A stretch of DNA of 43,658 bases from Pyrinomonadaceae bacterium (GCA_025923035.1 JAICGQ010000003.1:1-43658), one strand, 5' to 3'; shown: positions 32,896 to 41,338, counted from the first letter of the stretch. Notes: a model not told the origin generated them from the sequence alone. Program-made: numbers and translations.

Positions 32896-33742
32896 GAGTC
32901 ATACAAACCGCGGTCGAACATCGTGGCAGGTTCCATTCTGCTGATTCCGCCAGTTCTGTATCGAATACCGTTCGTGCGGTTTCACAAAACCCGAAATGCT
33001 GCGCAAAGAATTCGCTCGCGGTTGTGGTCAGGAGTACGACTCTTTCCACGCCATCGTTTTTCGCACGTTCGAGGAGATGCCTGGTGAGTCTCGATCCAAT
33101 CCCACAGCCTTGATAACCCGGTGCTACGGCAGCGGATCTTAACAAGCCGGTAGATCCGTGTCGTTCCAGGCCGATCGTTGCGATTAATCGTGACGATTCA
33201 TCTCTGGCGACCAAAAACCCGTTGAGATTTTCTGCAACCCCATCGTGCGGCAATTGCACCTGCGTGAGTAAATCGAGAATGTCGCTCAAATCCTGCGACG
33301 AAGCGTCAGTTATAGCTGGGGCAATGAATGATTGGATCCGACGGTAAATCTCCGCCGCCACTTCTTTAAAAGCACGATACTTTTCTGCTTCCGTTCCCTC
33401 TACTGCTGCGGGATCCGGCAACCCCCAGTGCGCAACGATGGGCTGACCCGGCCACACCGGACAACTCTCTCGCGCGTTGTCGCAGACCGTCACTACAAAA
33501 TCAAACTGTAGATCTTTGAACTCTTCCCACGACTTGCTACGCGCGTCGGAGGCATCGATATCGTAAATGTCCTTTAAGACTTGAATGGCCAGCGGATTCA
33601 CTTTTCCAGTGGGAAACGATCCTGCACTGAACACCTCGAACCTGCCGCCTCCCAAACGCTTCAACAGGTACTCGCCTAAGATGCTGCGGGCAGAATTGCC
33701 GGTACACAGAAACAAAAACTTGTAAGGTCCAATTCGCATCAT
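32882..33742 (-). CDS. arsC: Fusion of arsenate reductase (ArsC) and GNAT acetyltransferase (ArsN2-like)
   Basis: A 286-aa two-domain protein. Residues 1-135 are the low-molecular-weight phosphatase-type ArsC: P-loop C13-TGNSA-R19, the relay cysteines C87 and C94 (VTVCDNARESCP, the same spacing as C82/C89 of the S. aureus enzyme) and the acid Asp in GLPDPAAV. Residues about 165-286 are a GNAT domain with the acetyl-CoA loop VAPGYQGCGIGSRL and the strand RVVLLTTTASEFFAQHFGF, close to arsenic-operon acetyltransferases. ArsC reduces arsenate to arsenite; the GNAT partner may modify an organoarsenical or related toxin. The linker is about 30 residues. The start overlaps the aquaporin stop as ATGA. 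Confidence 0.9.
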   Translation of the reverse strand: MMRIGPYKFLFLCTGNSARSILGEYLLKRLGGGRFEVFSAGSFPTGKVNPLAIQVLKDIYDIDASDARSKSWEEFKDLQFDFVVTVCDNARESCPVWPGQPIVAHWGLPDPAAVEGTEAEKYRAFKEVAAEIYRRIQSFIAPAITDASSQDLSDILDLLTQVQLPHDGVAENLNGFLVARDESSRLIATIGLERHGSTGLLRSAAVAPGYQGCGIGSRLTRHLLERAKNDGVERVVLLTTTASEFFAQHFGFCETARTVFDTELAESAEWNLPRCSTAVCMTLTLR

Positions 33743-34419
33743 TCACCCCTGTTCTGATCTTCATCCGGTATCAGCCATTTAAATAACATCGTGGCGGCAA
33801 ATCCGCCCGCGATTTGGGCCAACACAAAACCGGGCGCATCAGCCGGACGAATGCCGCTAAACGTATCGCTTAGGCATCGCGCAGCGGTGACCGCCGGATT
33901 TGCAAAGGAGGTCGAGGCAGTAAACCAGTACGCTGCGCTGATGTATGCGCCGACAGCGATAGCCACGACCGCAACATGCGCGCGGCTGGCGGCGAGAATC
34001 ACACTCACCAAACCAAACGTCGCAATGAACTCGCTGGTCAGTTGGGCCAACCCGGTCCTCGAGTGCTGCGACAAGAGAATCGCCGGCAAGCCGAACATCA
34101 AGTTTGCGGCGATCACTCCGAGAAATGCACCCATCAACTGGGCGAGCACATAAAAAGAAACGTCCCTCCAAGCCAGAGCATGACGCGACGCGAAAGCGAG
34201 CGTCACGACTGGATTGAAGTGCGCGCCTGACATTGGACCAAAACTAATAATCAACGCAACAAGCGCAGCTCCGGTGGCCGCCGTGTTTGCGAGTAACGCG
34301 ATGGCTGTATTTCCGTTCGCAAGGCGCTCAGCCATGACGCCCGACCCGACTACGGCGGCCAGCAGAAAGAACGTTCCTAATGCTTCAGCAACAACCCGTC
34401 TGGTTAGTGGCAGTCGCAT
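33739..34419 (-). CDS. Aquaporin-family channel, arsenic-operon type
   Basis: I choose ATG at 34419 rather than the track's TTG at 34431; GGA lies 9 nt upstream. The 226-aa protein has six hydrophobic helices and both selectivity loops: GAHFNPVVT (NPV rather than NPA in the first) and SFANPAVTAARCL (NPA). In ars operons such channels (AqpS type) let arsenite leave the cell after ArsC makes it from arsenate, replacing an ArsB/Acr3 pump, and no such pump gene is in this window. The gene overlaps arsI by 35 bp upstream and the ArsC fusion by 4 bp downstream, so the three are tightly coupled. Confidence 0.88.
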   Translation of the reverse strand: MRLPLTRRVVAEALGTFFLLAAVVGSGVMAERLANGNTAIALLANTAATGAALVALIISFGPMSGAHFNPVVTLAFASRHALAWRDVSFYVLAQLMGAFLGVIAANLMFGLPAILLSQHSRTGLAQLTSEFIATFGLVSVILAASRAHVAVVAIAVGAYISAAYWFTASTSFANPAVTAARCLSDTFSGIRPADAPGFVLAQIAGGFAATMLFKWLIPDEDQNRGE

Positions 34420-34933
34420 TTGTGGTTCCAATCGCTGTGGGCGCGCAGCACGCTGCCGCGGTTTCGGCTTTCAGCGTTTCAGGTTTGCTCACGCTGTCCT
34501 CCAGCTTCGTGCCGCATTCGCAGGGGGCGGTTTCGGCAAGATTGTCTTCGAGCACCACAAATACTTCCCACTCGTTGCCGTCAGGATCGCGCACCCAGGT
34601 CTTGTCCTGGAGTGCATAACAGCAATTGGTTTGCATCTCGTCGCGAGTCAGTAAACCTGACTCTGTCCAACGTTTGCGAACGGCCACCACGTCGTCAGTC
34701 GATGCCACTTGAATTCCGAGGTGCGAAAGGGCACCGCGTTCGTTAAAAACGGCCTGGTTTAGAGTTAGATTTAACGGCGGATTCTGCACGTCGAATTTTG
34801 CGTACCCGGTGCGCACCTTGCTCGGCTCGAGGTCGAGTAGCTTTCGATAAAACTCGAGACTTGCGCCAAAATCCTTAACGTTCAGCGCCAGATGCGCCTT
34901 TAGTGCCTGAACTCTTTTGTTTTCATTCTCCAT
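34385..34933 (-). CDS. arsI: ArsI-like C-As lyase (glyoxalase/VOC fold) with cysteine-rich tail
   Basis: A 182-aa protein with GAGGAG 9 nt before its ATG. Residues 10-130 are a VOC fold: metal ligands are likely His14 (LKAHLALNV), His71 (LSHLGIQV) and Glu123 (NEWEVFVV). The vicinal pair C104-C105 (TNCCYALQDKTWVRDPDGN) is the trivalent-arsenical binding site of ArsI, which cleaves the C-As bond of methylarsenite and aromatic arsenicals. CadI-type cadmium proteins share this fold, but the ars context favours ArsI. The last 45 residues are an added cysteine-rich tail (CECG, CC, final CC) that may hold or hand over As(III). The gene is the first of its operon. Confidence 0.9.
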   Translation of the reverse strand: MENENKRVQALKAHLALNVKDFGASLEFYRKLLDLEPSKVRTGYAKFDVQNPPLNLTLNQAVFNERGALSHLGIQVASTDDVVAVRKRWTESGLLTRDEMQTNCCYALQDKTWVRDPDGNEWEVFVVLEDNLAETAPCECGTKLEDSVSKPETLKAETAAACCAPTAIGTTNATATNQTGCC

Positions 34934-34987
34934 TTCAACTACTCCTCAATAGTCTAAATACATGCGCCCAAGCGAATGTGTAGGCGC

Positions 34988-35016
34988 AGTATCCTCCTGA
35001 ATTAGACATATGTCAA
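34988..35016 (-). promoter_or_regulatory. Promoter of the arsI operon with overlapping palindrome (ArsR operator candidate)
   Basis: On the minus strand, TTGACA (35011-35016) and GATACT (34988-34993) are spaced by 17 nt, and arsI begins about 55 nt downstream of the -10. The perfect 10-bp palindrome GACATATGTC (35005-35014) overlaps the -35 box, where ArsR binding would block both divergent promoters. A possible arsR -10 (TACTAT near 35035) faces the other way. Confidence 0.65.
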
Positions 35017-35050
35017 GCCATATATGATTTATGTTACTATCTGCCTCGTT

Positions 35051-35455
35051 ATGGCTAAGAAAGAGAAACCCTTCGATCGTGAATTGTTCTTTCGGGCGTT
35101 GGCGGATCCGACCCGTCTCCGAATCATTAACCTAATCAGCGACCAGGAAGTTTGTGTCTGCTTCTTTGTGGAAATTCTGAAGACTAACCAGCCGAAAGTC
35201 AGTCGTCACCTGGCGTATTTGCGTCGCGCTGGAATCGTCGCCGCGCGGCGGGAAGGAATCTGGGTGCACTATCGAATTTCGACACCGAACGACGAAAACG
35301 CCGCTCGAGTGCTCAAGGTTGTGCGCGAGTGGCTCGCTCAGGACGCGGACATGCAGCAGGATCGCACACGGTTACACAGGATCTGTTGTGCTCCGGAATT
35401 ACCGGTTCAACTCCAGGGTAGTCCGAGACCGACGAGGATTGGAATGGCAGTATGA
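35051..35455 (+). CDS. arsR: ArsR-family arsenic-responsive repressor
   Basis: The ATG at 35051 (MAKKEKPFDREL, 134 aa) is preferred over the one at 35024, which lies within the promoter region. The winged helix (ALADPTRLRIINLI, PKVSRHLAYLRRAGIVAARREGIWVHY) is complete. Cys35 and Cys37 (EVCVCFF) match the first two As(III) ligands of classical ArsR; the third usual Cys is absent, but a C-terminal pair (RICCAPE) might provide a replacement site. It should repress the divergent arsI operon and its own, releasing DNA on As(III) binding. The thioredoxin gene downstream is coupled by ATGA. Confidence 0.92.
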   Translation: MAKKEKPFDRELFFRALADPTRLRIINLISDQEVCVCFFVEILKTNQPKVSRHLAYLRRAGIVAARREGIWVHYRISTPNDENAARVLKVVREWLAQDADMQQDRTRLHRICCAPELPVQLQGSPRPTRIGMAV

Positions 35456-36342
35456 GACGTTTATTTGCCTCTTTGATAGTTGTTCTACTCGCTTTCATTT
35501 CGCTGCAGGCGCAATCTGCCAGTTCGAAACTGGAAGGGCAGGTCGTGTGTTGCGCTGAATGTTGGGCCGAAGCGGATCGGAACAAGGTTGAGTTTGGCAC
35601 GGCTGAGAATTTGTTGAAGGCGAAGTCGTGTGTTGAAGGTGGCGACCCAACGCTGCTCGCGGTTCGCGAAGGAGATGGATTCAAGCTCTACGAGTTGGCC
35701 CTCGGCAAGTTTCGTTTGCCGGGGAAGAACTGGTTGGAGTTCGTCGGGAAGCGCGTCGCTGTTGAGGGCGCGATCCAGAAGAAGAAGGATGTGAGCACGA
35801 TACGTGTCGATCGTCTGCAAGTGCTTGCGCCGAGTTTGGCCGAGCGGGAAGCTGCGAAACTGGTTGGACAGACCGTCGATCTCACGTTGAAGGATCTGTC
35901 GGGAGTCGATCAGAGTCTGCAAAGTTTGAAAGGACGGATCGTGGTCCTGAACTTCTGGGCCACTTACTGCATTCCGTGCCGCACGGAGATGCCGGAACTG
36001 GCGGCAGTGCAGAATGAATTCGCGGCGCTGGGCGTGCAAGTGATTGGCGTCTCGACTGATGCGATCTCGGAGCGGGCGAAAGTCATGCAATTCGTCAGAG
36101 AGACAAAAGTGAACTTCCCGATCTGGGTCGGTGGTTCGTCAGAGCACATGATCAAGTTCGGACTTGGGGCAGCGTTACCCGGAACGGTCGTTATCGATCG
36201 TGAGGGAAAGATTGCGAAGATCATCTCGGGCGTCGTCGATCAGCGAATGCTGCGAAAAGAGATCGAGGCGTTACTCTCGGTTGCACGCAAAGACGTTGCT
36301 GAGAAGAGCAGTAAAGCTGAAGTCTCATCCGTGCCGAGTTGA
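35452..36342 (+). CDS. Exported TlpA-like thioredoxin with cysteine-rich N-domain
   Basis: A 296-aa protein with a cleavable signal peptide (LFASLIVVLLAFISLQAQSA). Residues 27-60 contain CCAECWAEAD, a short Cys cluster, followed by a beta-rich domain; the C-terminal AhpC/TlpA redoxin domain has the active site WATYC173IPC176R and the cis-Pro region LPGTVVIDREGKI. It is likely a periplasmic thiol reductant or metal-handling redoxin. Translation is coupled to arsR (ATGA), so it should be induced by arsenic, which is unusual for a TlpA protein. The N-terminal Cys cluster might bind As(III) or another soft metal. Confidence 0.87.
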   Translation: MRRLFASLIVVLLAFISLQAQSASSKLEGQVVCCAECWAEADRNKVEFGTAENLLKAKSCVEGGDPTLLAVREGDGFKLYELALGKFRLPGKNWLEFVGKRVAVEGAIQKKKDVSTIRVDRLQVLAPSLAEREAAKLVGQTVDLTLKDLSGVDQSLQSLKGRIVVLNFWATYCIPCRTEMPELAAVQNEFAALGVQVIGVSTDAISERAKVMQFVRETKVNFPIWVGGSSEHMIKFGLGAALPGTVVIDREGKIAKIISGVVDQRMLRKEIEALLSVARKDVAEKSSKAEVSSVPS

Positions 36343-36369
36343 CCGCTTTGACCCGGCGAGGGCCGCGCC

Positions 36370-36894
36370 GTGAGCGGGGCAGGTGAGAACGACTACCGTT
36401 GGACGTATGGCATTCGACTGATTGCCAATCAGATCGATCGAGCCACGTGGCGTAATACGCTCACTTACCGTTTTCACCCGCGATTCACGGCCGGCGTTGA
36501 ATACAATCCGTTGGCGGGGAAGGTGAGTCCACTCGCAAATCTCGTAGTTGTGACTGAAACACATCAACGGCCTGCCCTCATTCTCGGTACGAGCTCCGAC
36601 CGCATTGGCACACCATCGGGACAGTCGTTCTACGCCACCGTCAGCAAGAGTCTAAAGCATCACACCGGACTACCAGTCAGTCCTTATGTGGGTGTCGCAT
36701 ACGGGACATTCGAAGATCGCGCGCGTGCGATTGGCGGCTTGAATATCGCCTTCAGTGAAAATTGGACCGCGACGATCTTGTTTGACGGCGTGCGCGTTCA
36801 TCCAATCATGAATTACACCTTCGGCAGGCATCAACTTGGCGTGATCTTCGAACGCGGCCGGAATCCGGGTATGAGTTACAGCATTTCGTTTTAA
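36370..36894 (+). CDS. Small beta-rich protein of unknown function (174 aa)
   Basis: The frame opens after a TGA at 36349, and GTG at 36370 is the only early start; there is no signal peptide. The sequence looks like alternating strands of a small outer-membrane barrel: WRNTLTYRFHPRFTAGVEYNP, NLVVVTETHQRPALIL, SFYATVSKSL, SPYVGVAYGTFED and a final PGMSYSISF ending in Phe. A C-terminal Phe is a hallmark of outer-membrane barrels. Lack of a signal peptide suggests an N-terminally truncated gene, a mis-called start or a remnant. It lies 27 nt after the TlpA-like gene. Confidence 0.6.
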   Translation: MSGAGENDYRWTYGIRLIANQIDRATWRNTLTYRFHPRFTAGVEYNPLAGKVSPLANLVVVTETHQRPALILGTSSDRIGTPSGQSFYATVSKSLKHHTGLPVSPYVGVAYGTFEDRARAIGGLNIAFSENWTATILFDGVRVHPIMNYTFGRHQLGVIFERGRNPGMSYSISF

Positions 36895-38528
36895 TGATTG
36901 TCCCGTCTTTCGGCGCTCGCCGCTTGTTCGACGCCGTTCGGCTCGACCGTTAACTCCGCCTGCTTCGGAAACCACTGCGACTTGGGAACGATCACTTTCT
37001 GCTCAGGCTGCGACTCGAACGCCGGCGACATGATCTGTACGCCAGCCTCGTTGAATGCGTCCTGAATGTGCATGTGCAACTCAGAGAGAATCGGCAGTCG
37101 CTGTTCAGGTTGGTCCAAATTAACTACCAGCTCGTATTCGACGTAAAAGTTCGACAGCGCTTTCTGCCAGACGCGCGGCGCTGGTTCGGTGCGAACGCCG
37201 TTGGTCCTGCCGGCCGCTGCGAGCAGGAGCTCGTGCACTTGTCGCCACGGCGCGTCGTAGCCGATCGTAATCGTCGTGCCTATCTGGGCCTGACCGTTGG
37301 TCGCATGTCGTGAGTAGTTGACCGTCTTTGTGCCGACCAGCACCGCATGCGGAATCGTGATCTCTTCCCGTTTGCGCGTCACCAGCTTGGTGGAGAGCAT
37401 GCCAACGTCGGTTACGATTCCGAAGTCATCTCCGATTTGAACAAACTCCCCCGGTTTCAGCGCGCGCGAATAGATCACGACCAGGCCGCTCATGATCTGG
37501 TTCACAAACCCTGCGGAGCCGAGCGAGAGCATCACGCCCAAAAGAACCGAAACGCCCTTGAAGGCGTCGGTGTTGGAGCCCGGCACGTAAGGATACGCAA
37601 TGACGATCGCGAAGATCCAAATCAGCACCAGTACCAGATATCGAGTGGCGCGCGCGGTGTCAGCGTGCAGCCAGGCAAGCGTCAGATCGCCTTTTTCAAT
37701 CTGCTGAAAGATCCGGTTCACGACTCGCACGATGACGCGCGTCAGCAGGAAGATCACGACGACTGTGAACAGGCCGGGGATTGAGTTGAGTATCCCGGAC
37801 CCGAGCGTGAAAAAAATCGAGAGCAGAAACGCGCCGAGTTGTCGACCCCATGGCTGCGTGTAAGGAAAGCGAAGCAGCACGAACGTGAGCCACAGGTAAA
37901 TGAGAAACACTGCCAGCGCCCAACCCGTCAAACTTGTCACAGTGCGGCGAAGAGAGTGCAGGGCTGGTTGAACATCGAAACCGGCCAGCGCGATCTTTCG
38001 CGGGTGCGCGGCTACATCGAGCCGCCCTTTTAGTCTGCGAGTGGCGCGCATGACGAACCACAGCGCGACGAGCAGGACCACGGTCGCTGCGATCGCGAGT
38101 CCGATGCTCCGCAACAGCAGCGGGATACTTCGTTGCTCTGCTCGTGCTTGCAGCGCTGCGCGCAGTTGGGCGGTCACGCGGTCTGATGCCGATTGGAGTG
38201 TTTCATTGGATTCGTGGTCCAGATCGGTAGAGAGAATACCGAAGACCTGTTGATCGTTTACCGAGACTAATACGCCACTGTATTGACCGACAGTCACCTC
38301 ACTGGTTGTGACTTTCCAGTCGGGAGCCTCGGCCGGTAACGCTGCTAGTCGCTCTTGGGCCTTGGCCGCACGCTCAGCGGGACTTTGTTGATTGAAATAA
38401 GAGCGGAAAACGTGGATCTGTCTGTTCCAGAATACGAGTGGCGCCGGTTCTACGGCAGACGCACTCTGGGCCTGTACGACAGAGGCGCCAAGAAGTAGCG
38501 CAACAACAAAACCGCAACAGACTCGCAT
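36891..38528 (-). CDS. MscS-family mechanosensitive channel with periplasmic N-domain
   Basis: The track starts at 38777, but ATG at 38528 gives a clear signal peptide (VCCGFVVALLLGASVVQAQSA); 545 aa. Residues 20-175 are a periplasmic domain. Transmembrane helices follow (LAIAATVVLLVALWFVM, ALAVFLIYLWLTFVLL, FTVVVIFLLTRVIVRVV, YLVLVLIWIFAIVIAYPYV), then the pore helix GVMLSLGSAGFVNQIMSGLVVIYSRAL and the beta domain PGEFVQIGDDFGIVTDVGMLSTKLVTRKREEITIPHA that defines the family. It releases ions under membrane tension after hypo-osmotic shock. It is convergent with the small beta-rich gene, overlapping by 4 bp. Confidence 0.92.
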   Translation of the reverse strand: MRVCCGFVVALLLGASVVQAQSASAVEPAPLVFWNRQIHVFRSYFNQQSPAERAAKAQERLAALPAEAPDWKVTTSEVTVGQYSGVLVSVNDQQVFGILSTDLDHESNETLQSASDRVTAQLRAALQARAEQRSIPLLLRSIGLAIAATVVLLVALWFVMRATRRLKGRLDVAAHPRKIALAGFDVQPALHSLRRTVTSLTGWALAVFLIYLWLTFVLLRFPYTQPWGRQLGAFLLSIFFTLGSGILNSIPGLFTVVVIFLLTRVIVRVVNRIFQQIEKGDLTLAWLHADTARATRYLVLVLIWIFAIVIAYPYVPGSNTDAFKGVSVLLGVMLSLGSAGFVNQIMSGLVVIYSRALKPGEFVQIGDDFGIVTDVGMLSTKLVTRKREEITIPHAVLVGTKTVNYSRHATNGQAQIGTTITIGYDAPWRQVHELLLAAAGRTNGVRTEPAPRVWQKALSNFYVEYELVVNLDQPEQRLPILSELHMHIQDAFNEAGVQIMSPAFESQPEQKVIVPKSQWFPKQAELTVEPNGVEQAASAERRDNH

Positions 38529-38586
38529 GATCGTCAACGGAAAATCACAGAATAGAGATGAATTGCGCGCCCAGTACATCCGTGTA

Positions 38587-38646
38587 ATACGGTATTTTGG
38601 GTACGTAGAATTACGTAGTGTCGATATAGATAAATCCGTACCGTAT
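38587..38646. repeat. Inverted repeats in the divergent mscS/glycosidase intergenic region
   Basis: The 128-nt divergent region (38529-38656) contains ATACGGTA (38587-38594) mirrored by TACCGTAT (38639-38646), and a pair of TACGTA palindromes between them. This AT-rich stretch must hold both promoters. TATATT next to the second arm could be a -10 for the glycosidase gene. The repeats may be operator sites; no regulator is adjacent. Confidence 0.4.
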
Positions 38647-38656
38647 ATTAGTTGCC

Positions 38657-39979
38657 ATGAGTACCACCGTAGTTGACGCAAATGATTCGCTTCGTTCGGC
38701 AGAGAGTTCCGTTTTCCAGAGCTTCTGGATTGGCGGTTTTGAGTGTTCAACCCATCGCCTGCCCCGGCGGAAGGCAATGGGACAGTTTGCCGGGGAGCGT
38801 CTCGACCTTATTAAATCCACGCGTCACGATGAGTTTGCCCTTGAAGACTATTCGCGCTTGCAAGACGCCGGTGTGCGCACGGCGCGTGACGGTGTTCGCT
38901 GGCACCTGATCGAAAAGTGGCGTTCCCGTTACGATTTTTCAAGTCTGATGCCGATGCTGAAGGCAGCGCGACAGACGCAGACACAAATCATCTGGGATCT
39001 GTTTCACTACGGTTGGCCGGACGGACTCAACATCTGGAGCGCAGCCTTCGTCGATCGCTTCGCACGTTTCGCCCGCGCCACTGCGCAGGTGATCCTCGAA
39101 GAGACAGGCGGCCCGCTCTTCATCACACCCGTCAACGAGATCTCGTTTGTGGCCTGGGGTGGTGGTGATGCAGGTTTCCTGAACCCCTTCGCCAAAGGCC
39201 GTGGCCCGGAGCTCAAGGCCCAACTCGTGCGCGCGACGATCGCCGCGATCGAGGCGGTGCGCGAAGTCGATCCTGGCGCGCGTATCACGCATGCCGAACC
39301 CATCATCCATATCGCGGCGGATCCGGATTATCCGGAGGAGGCACCCGCGGCAGAAGCGTATCGCCAATCACAGTTCCAGGCGTGGGACATGCTCGCCGGA
39401 AGGTTCTGCCCCGAACTCGGCGGGCGTCCCGAGTACCTCGATGTGATCGGCGTGAACTACTATTCAAACAACCAGTGGATTCATCAGGATCCTCACCTTC
39501 CGCCATCACGTCGACGTAAGAACGTTTTGCTGCCTCCCTCACATCCGCTGCACCGGCCCATCCGCGAGATGTTACGTGAAGTGTATGACCGCTATCGCCG
39601 ACCGGTGTACATTGCCGAAACCGGTATCGAAGGCGACGCGCGTCCATCGTGGCTGCGGTACGTCGGACAGGAGGCGCGCGCTGCTGAGGCTGGCGGCGTC
39701 GAGTTGGAAGGTTTGTGTCTCTACCCGATCATCGACTACCCCGGTTGGGGCGACAATCGTCATTGTCACACTGGCTTGTGGGGCTATGCCGATGATGAAG
39801 GGAACCGCGAGATCTACGAACCGCTGGCAGCAGAACTTACGCACCAGCAGCAACTATGGCAGACTCAGCGTCGGGATCATCGCGCGGTTGAGGAAGTGGT
39901 CAACATCGAGACGATTGACGAGGCCGCTCGCGAAGTGGACGTCGCCGCGACGAAGAGCCGCACCAAACGGCGAGAATGA
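38657..39979 (+). CDS. Glycoside hydrolase clan A-like protein (beta-glycosidase fold)
   Basis: A 440-aa TIM-barrel-like protein. Candidate catalytic residues are in the expected places: acid/base Glu161 at the end of strand 4 (FITPVNEISFVAW, an N-E pair) and nucleophile Glu321 (PVYIAETGIEG) near strand 7. Other clan-A marks are IIWDLFHYGWPDGL after strand 3, IGVNYYSNNQW after strand 6 and CLYPIIDYPGW after strand 8. No signal peptide, so it should act in the cytoplasm. The last about 50 residues are charged and probably disordered. The substrate is unknown; GH1-like or GH5-like hydrolases are nearest. Confidence 0.85.
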   Translation: MSTTVVDANDSLRSAESSVFQSFWIGGFECSTHRLPRRKAMGQFAGERLDLIKSTRHDEFALEDYSRLQDAGVRTARDGVRWHLIEKWRSRYDFSSLMPMLKAARQTQTQIIWDLFHYGWPDGLNIWSAAFVDRFARFARATAQVILEETGGPLFITPVNEISFVAWGGGDAGFLNPFAKGRGPELKAQLVRATIAAIEAVREVDPGARITHAEPIIHIAADPDYPEEAPAAEAYRQSQFQAWDMLAGRFCPELGGRPEYLDVIGVNYYSNNQWIHQDPHLPPSRRRKNVLLPPSHPLHRPIREMLREVYDRYRRPVYIAETGIEGDARPSWLRYVGQEARAAEAGGVELEGLCLYPIIDYPGWGDNRHCHTGLWGYADDEGNREIYEPLAAELTHQQQLWQTQRRDHRAVEEVVNIETIDEAAREVDVAATKSRTKRRE

Positions 39980-40078
39980 GGTGGATGGAGTAGCGCAGAT
40001 CTAGTAATATCGCCGCCTCCCCGGACTGCGTTGCTACAGCATCGGTAGATATCAATCCACTTTTTTGGAGCCCAATCT

Positions 40079-41299
40079 ATGACTACCTATCTCGGATCAA
40101 AACCGTTCCGCGTGCTGTCAGCTTTTGCGGTCCTGCTGATGATCACCGCCGCGGCAATCGCGCAACCCGCTACTGGCACGGTCAAACGATTCACGATTAA
40201 GTCGACAGTACTCGGCGAAGACCGGATCGTGCTGATACGAACTCCTCCAGGTTACGAGACAAACAAGCAGGCCTATCCGGTGCTGTACATGACGGACGGC
40301 GACGCTCACATGGGCCATACGGCGAGTTCGATCGAGTTCCTTGTGAACAATGGCCGTATGCCGGAGTTGATCGTGGTCGGTGTCACGAACACTGATCGCA
40401 CTCGAGATTTGACGCCGGCGAAATCGACCAACAAAAACGCCGCAGGCGTATTGCAGTTTCCCACCGCCGGAGGCGCCGACAACTTTCTGAAGTTCTTTGA
40501 GACCGAGCTCATTCCCGAGATTGAGAAGGACTATCGCGTCCAGCCGTATCGCATTCTCGCCGGGCATTCGTTCGGAGGACTATTCGCGATCCACGCGATG
40601 ATCACCAAACCGGCGTTGTTCAATTCCTATGTTGCGGTCAGTCCGTCACTGCAATGGGAAAACGCGGAGGCCTTGAAACGCGCTGAAACTTTTCTGCAGA
40701 ACCGGAAAGATTTGAAGGTGACGCTTTATACCTCGCTGGGCAACGAGCCCGGTCCGATCGGCGACAACTTCGACAAGTTCAGGGCAGCGCTCGGGAAGAC
40801 CAACATCAAAGGGTTTGAGTGGCAAGCCGAGCGCATGGACGATGAAGACCACGGCTCGGTCGTGCTGCGTAGTCACTATTTCGGATTGCGAAAGGTTTAT
40901 GACGGCTGGCAGGGCCCGAGGGATCTGACGACCACCGGCGGCGGATTGAAGGGCGCCGACGAGCATTACAAAAAATTGAGCGAGAAGTTCGGTTATACCA
41001 TCGCGGTGCCGGAGAACTTGATTAATCAGTTGGGTTATCAGTTTCTCGCCCAGGGCAAACCGGACGATGCGATCGCAGTGTTCAAGGCGAACGTCGAACG
41101 CTATCCGGCGTCGGCGAACGTTTACGACAGTCTGGCTGAAGCGTATGAACGCGGTGGACGCAACGATCTCGCGGAACCGCTCTACGACAAGGCGCGGACT
41201 CTCGGTGAGCAAAACAAGGATCCGAACACGGCGATCTATAAGGCCAACTACGAACGCGTCCACGCGAAGCTGAAAGAGACGACGAAGAAGCAGCAGTAG
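40079..41299 (+). CDS. Exported esterase (IroE/Fes-like alpha/beta hydrolase) with C-terminal TPR
   Basis: A 406-aa protein with a signal peptide (VLSAFAVLLMITAAAIAQ). The hydrolase domain has YPVLYMTDGDAHMGH, the elbow AGHS164FGGLFAIHAM and DYRVQPYRIL just before it, matching the putative esterase family of enterobactin esterase-like enzymes. The catalytic His is likely in DDEDHGSVVLRSHYF. The C-terminal 100 residues contain TPR-like helices (INQLGYQFLAQGKPDDAIAVFKANVERYP). TGGAG lies 7 nt before the ATG. The substrate is unknown; possibly a siderophore or ester in the periplasm. Confidence 0.88.
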   Translation: MTTYLGSKPFRVLSAFAVLLMITAAAIAQPATGTVKRFTIKSTVLGEDRIVLIRTPPGYETNKQAYPVLYMTDGDAHMGHTASSIEFLVNNGRMPELIVVGVTNTDRTRDLTPAKSTNKNAAGVLQFPTAGGADNFLKFFETELIPEIEKDYRVQPYRILAGHSFGGLFAIHAMITKPALFNSYVAVSPSLQWENAEALKRAETFLQNRKDLKVTLYTSLGNEPGPIGDNFDKFRAALGKTNIKGFEWQAERMDDEDHGSVVLRSHYFGLRKVYDGWQGPRDLTTTGGGLKGADEHYKKLSEKFGYTIAVPENLINQLGYQFLAQGKPDDAIAVFKANVERYPASANVYDSLAEAYERGGRNDLAEPLYDKARTLGEQNKDPNTAIYKANYERVHAKLKETTKKQQ

Positions 41300-41338
41300 C
41301 TTTCATAAAAATTTCAGGACGCTTTAAAGACACTCCGA

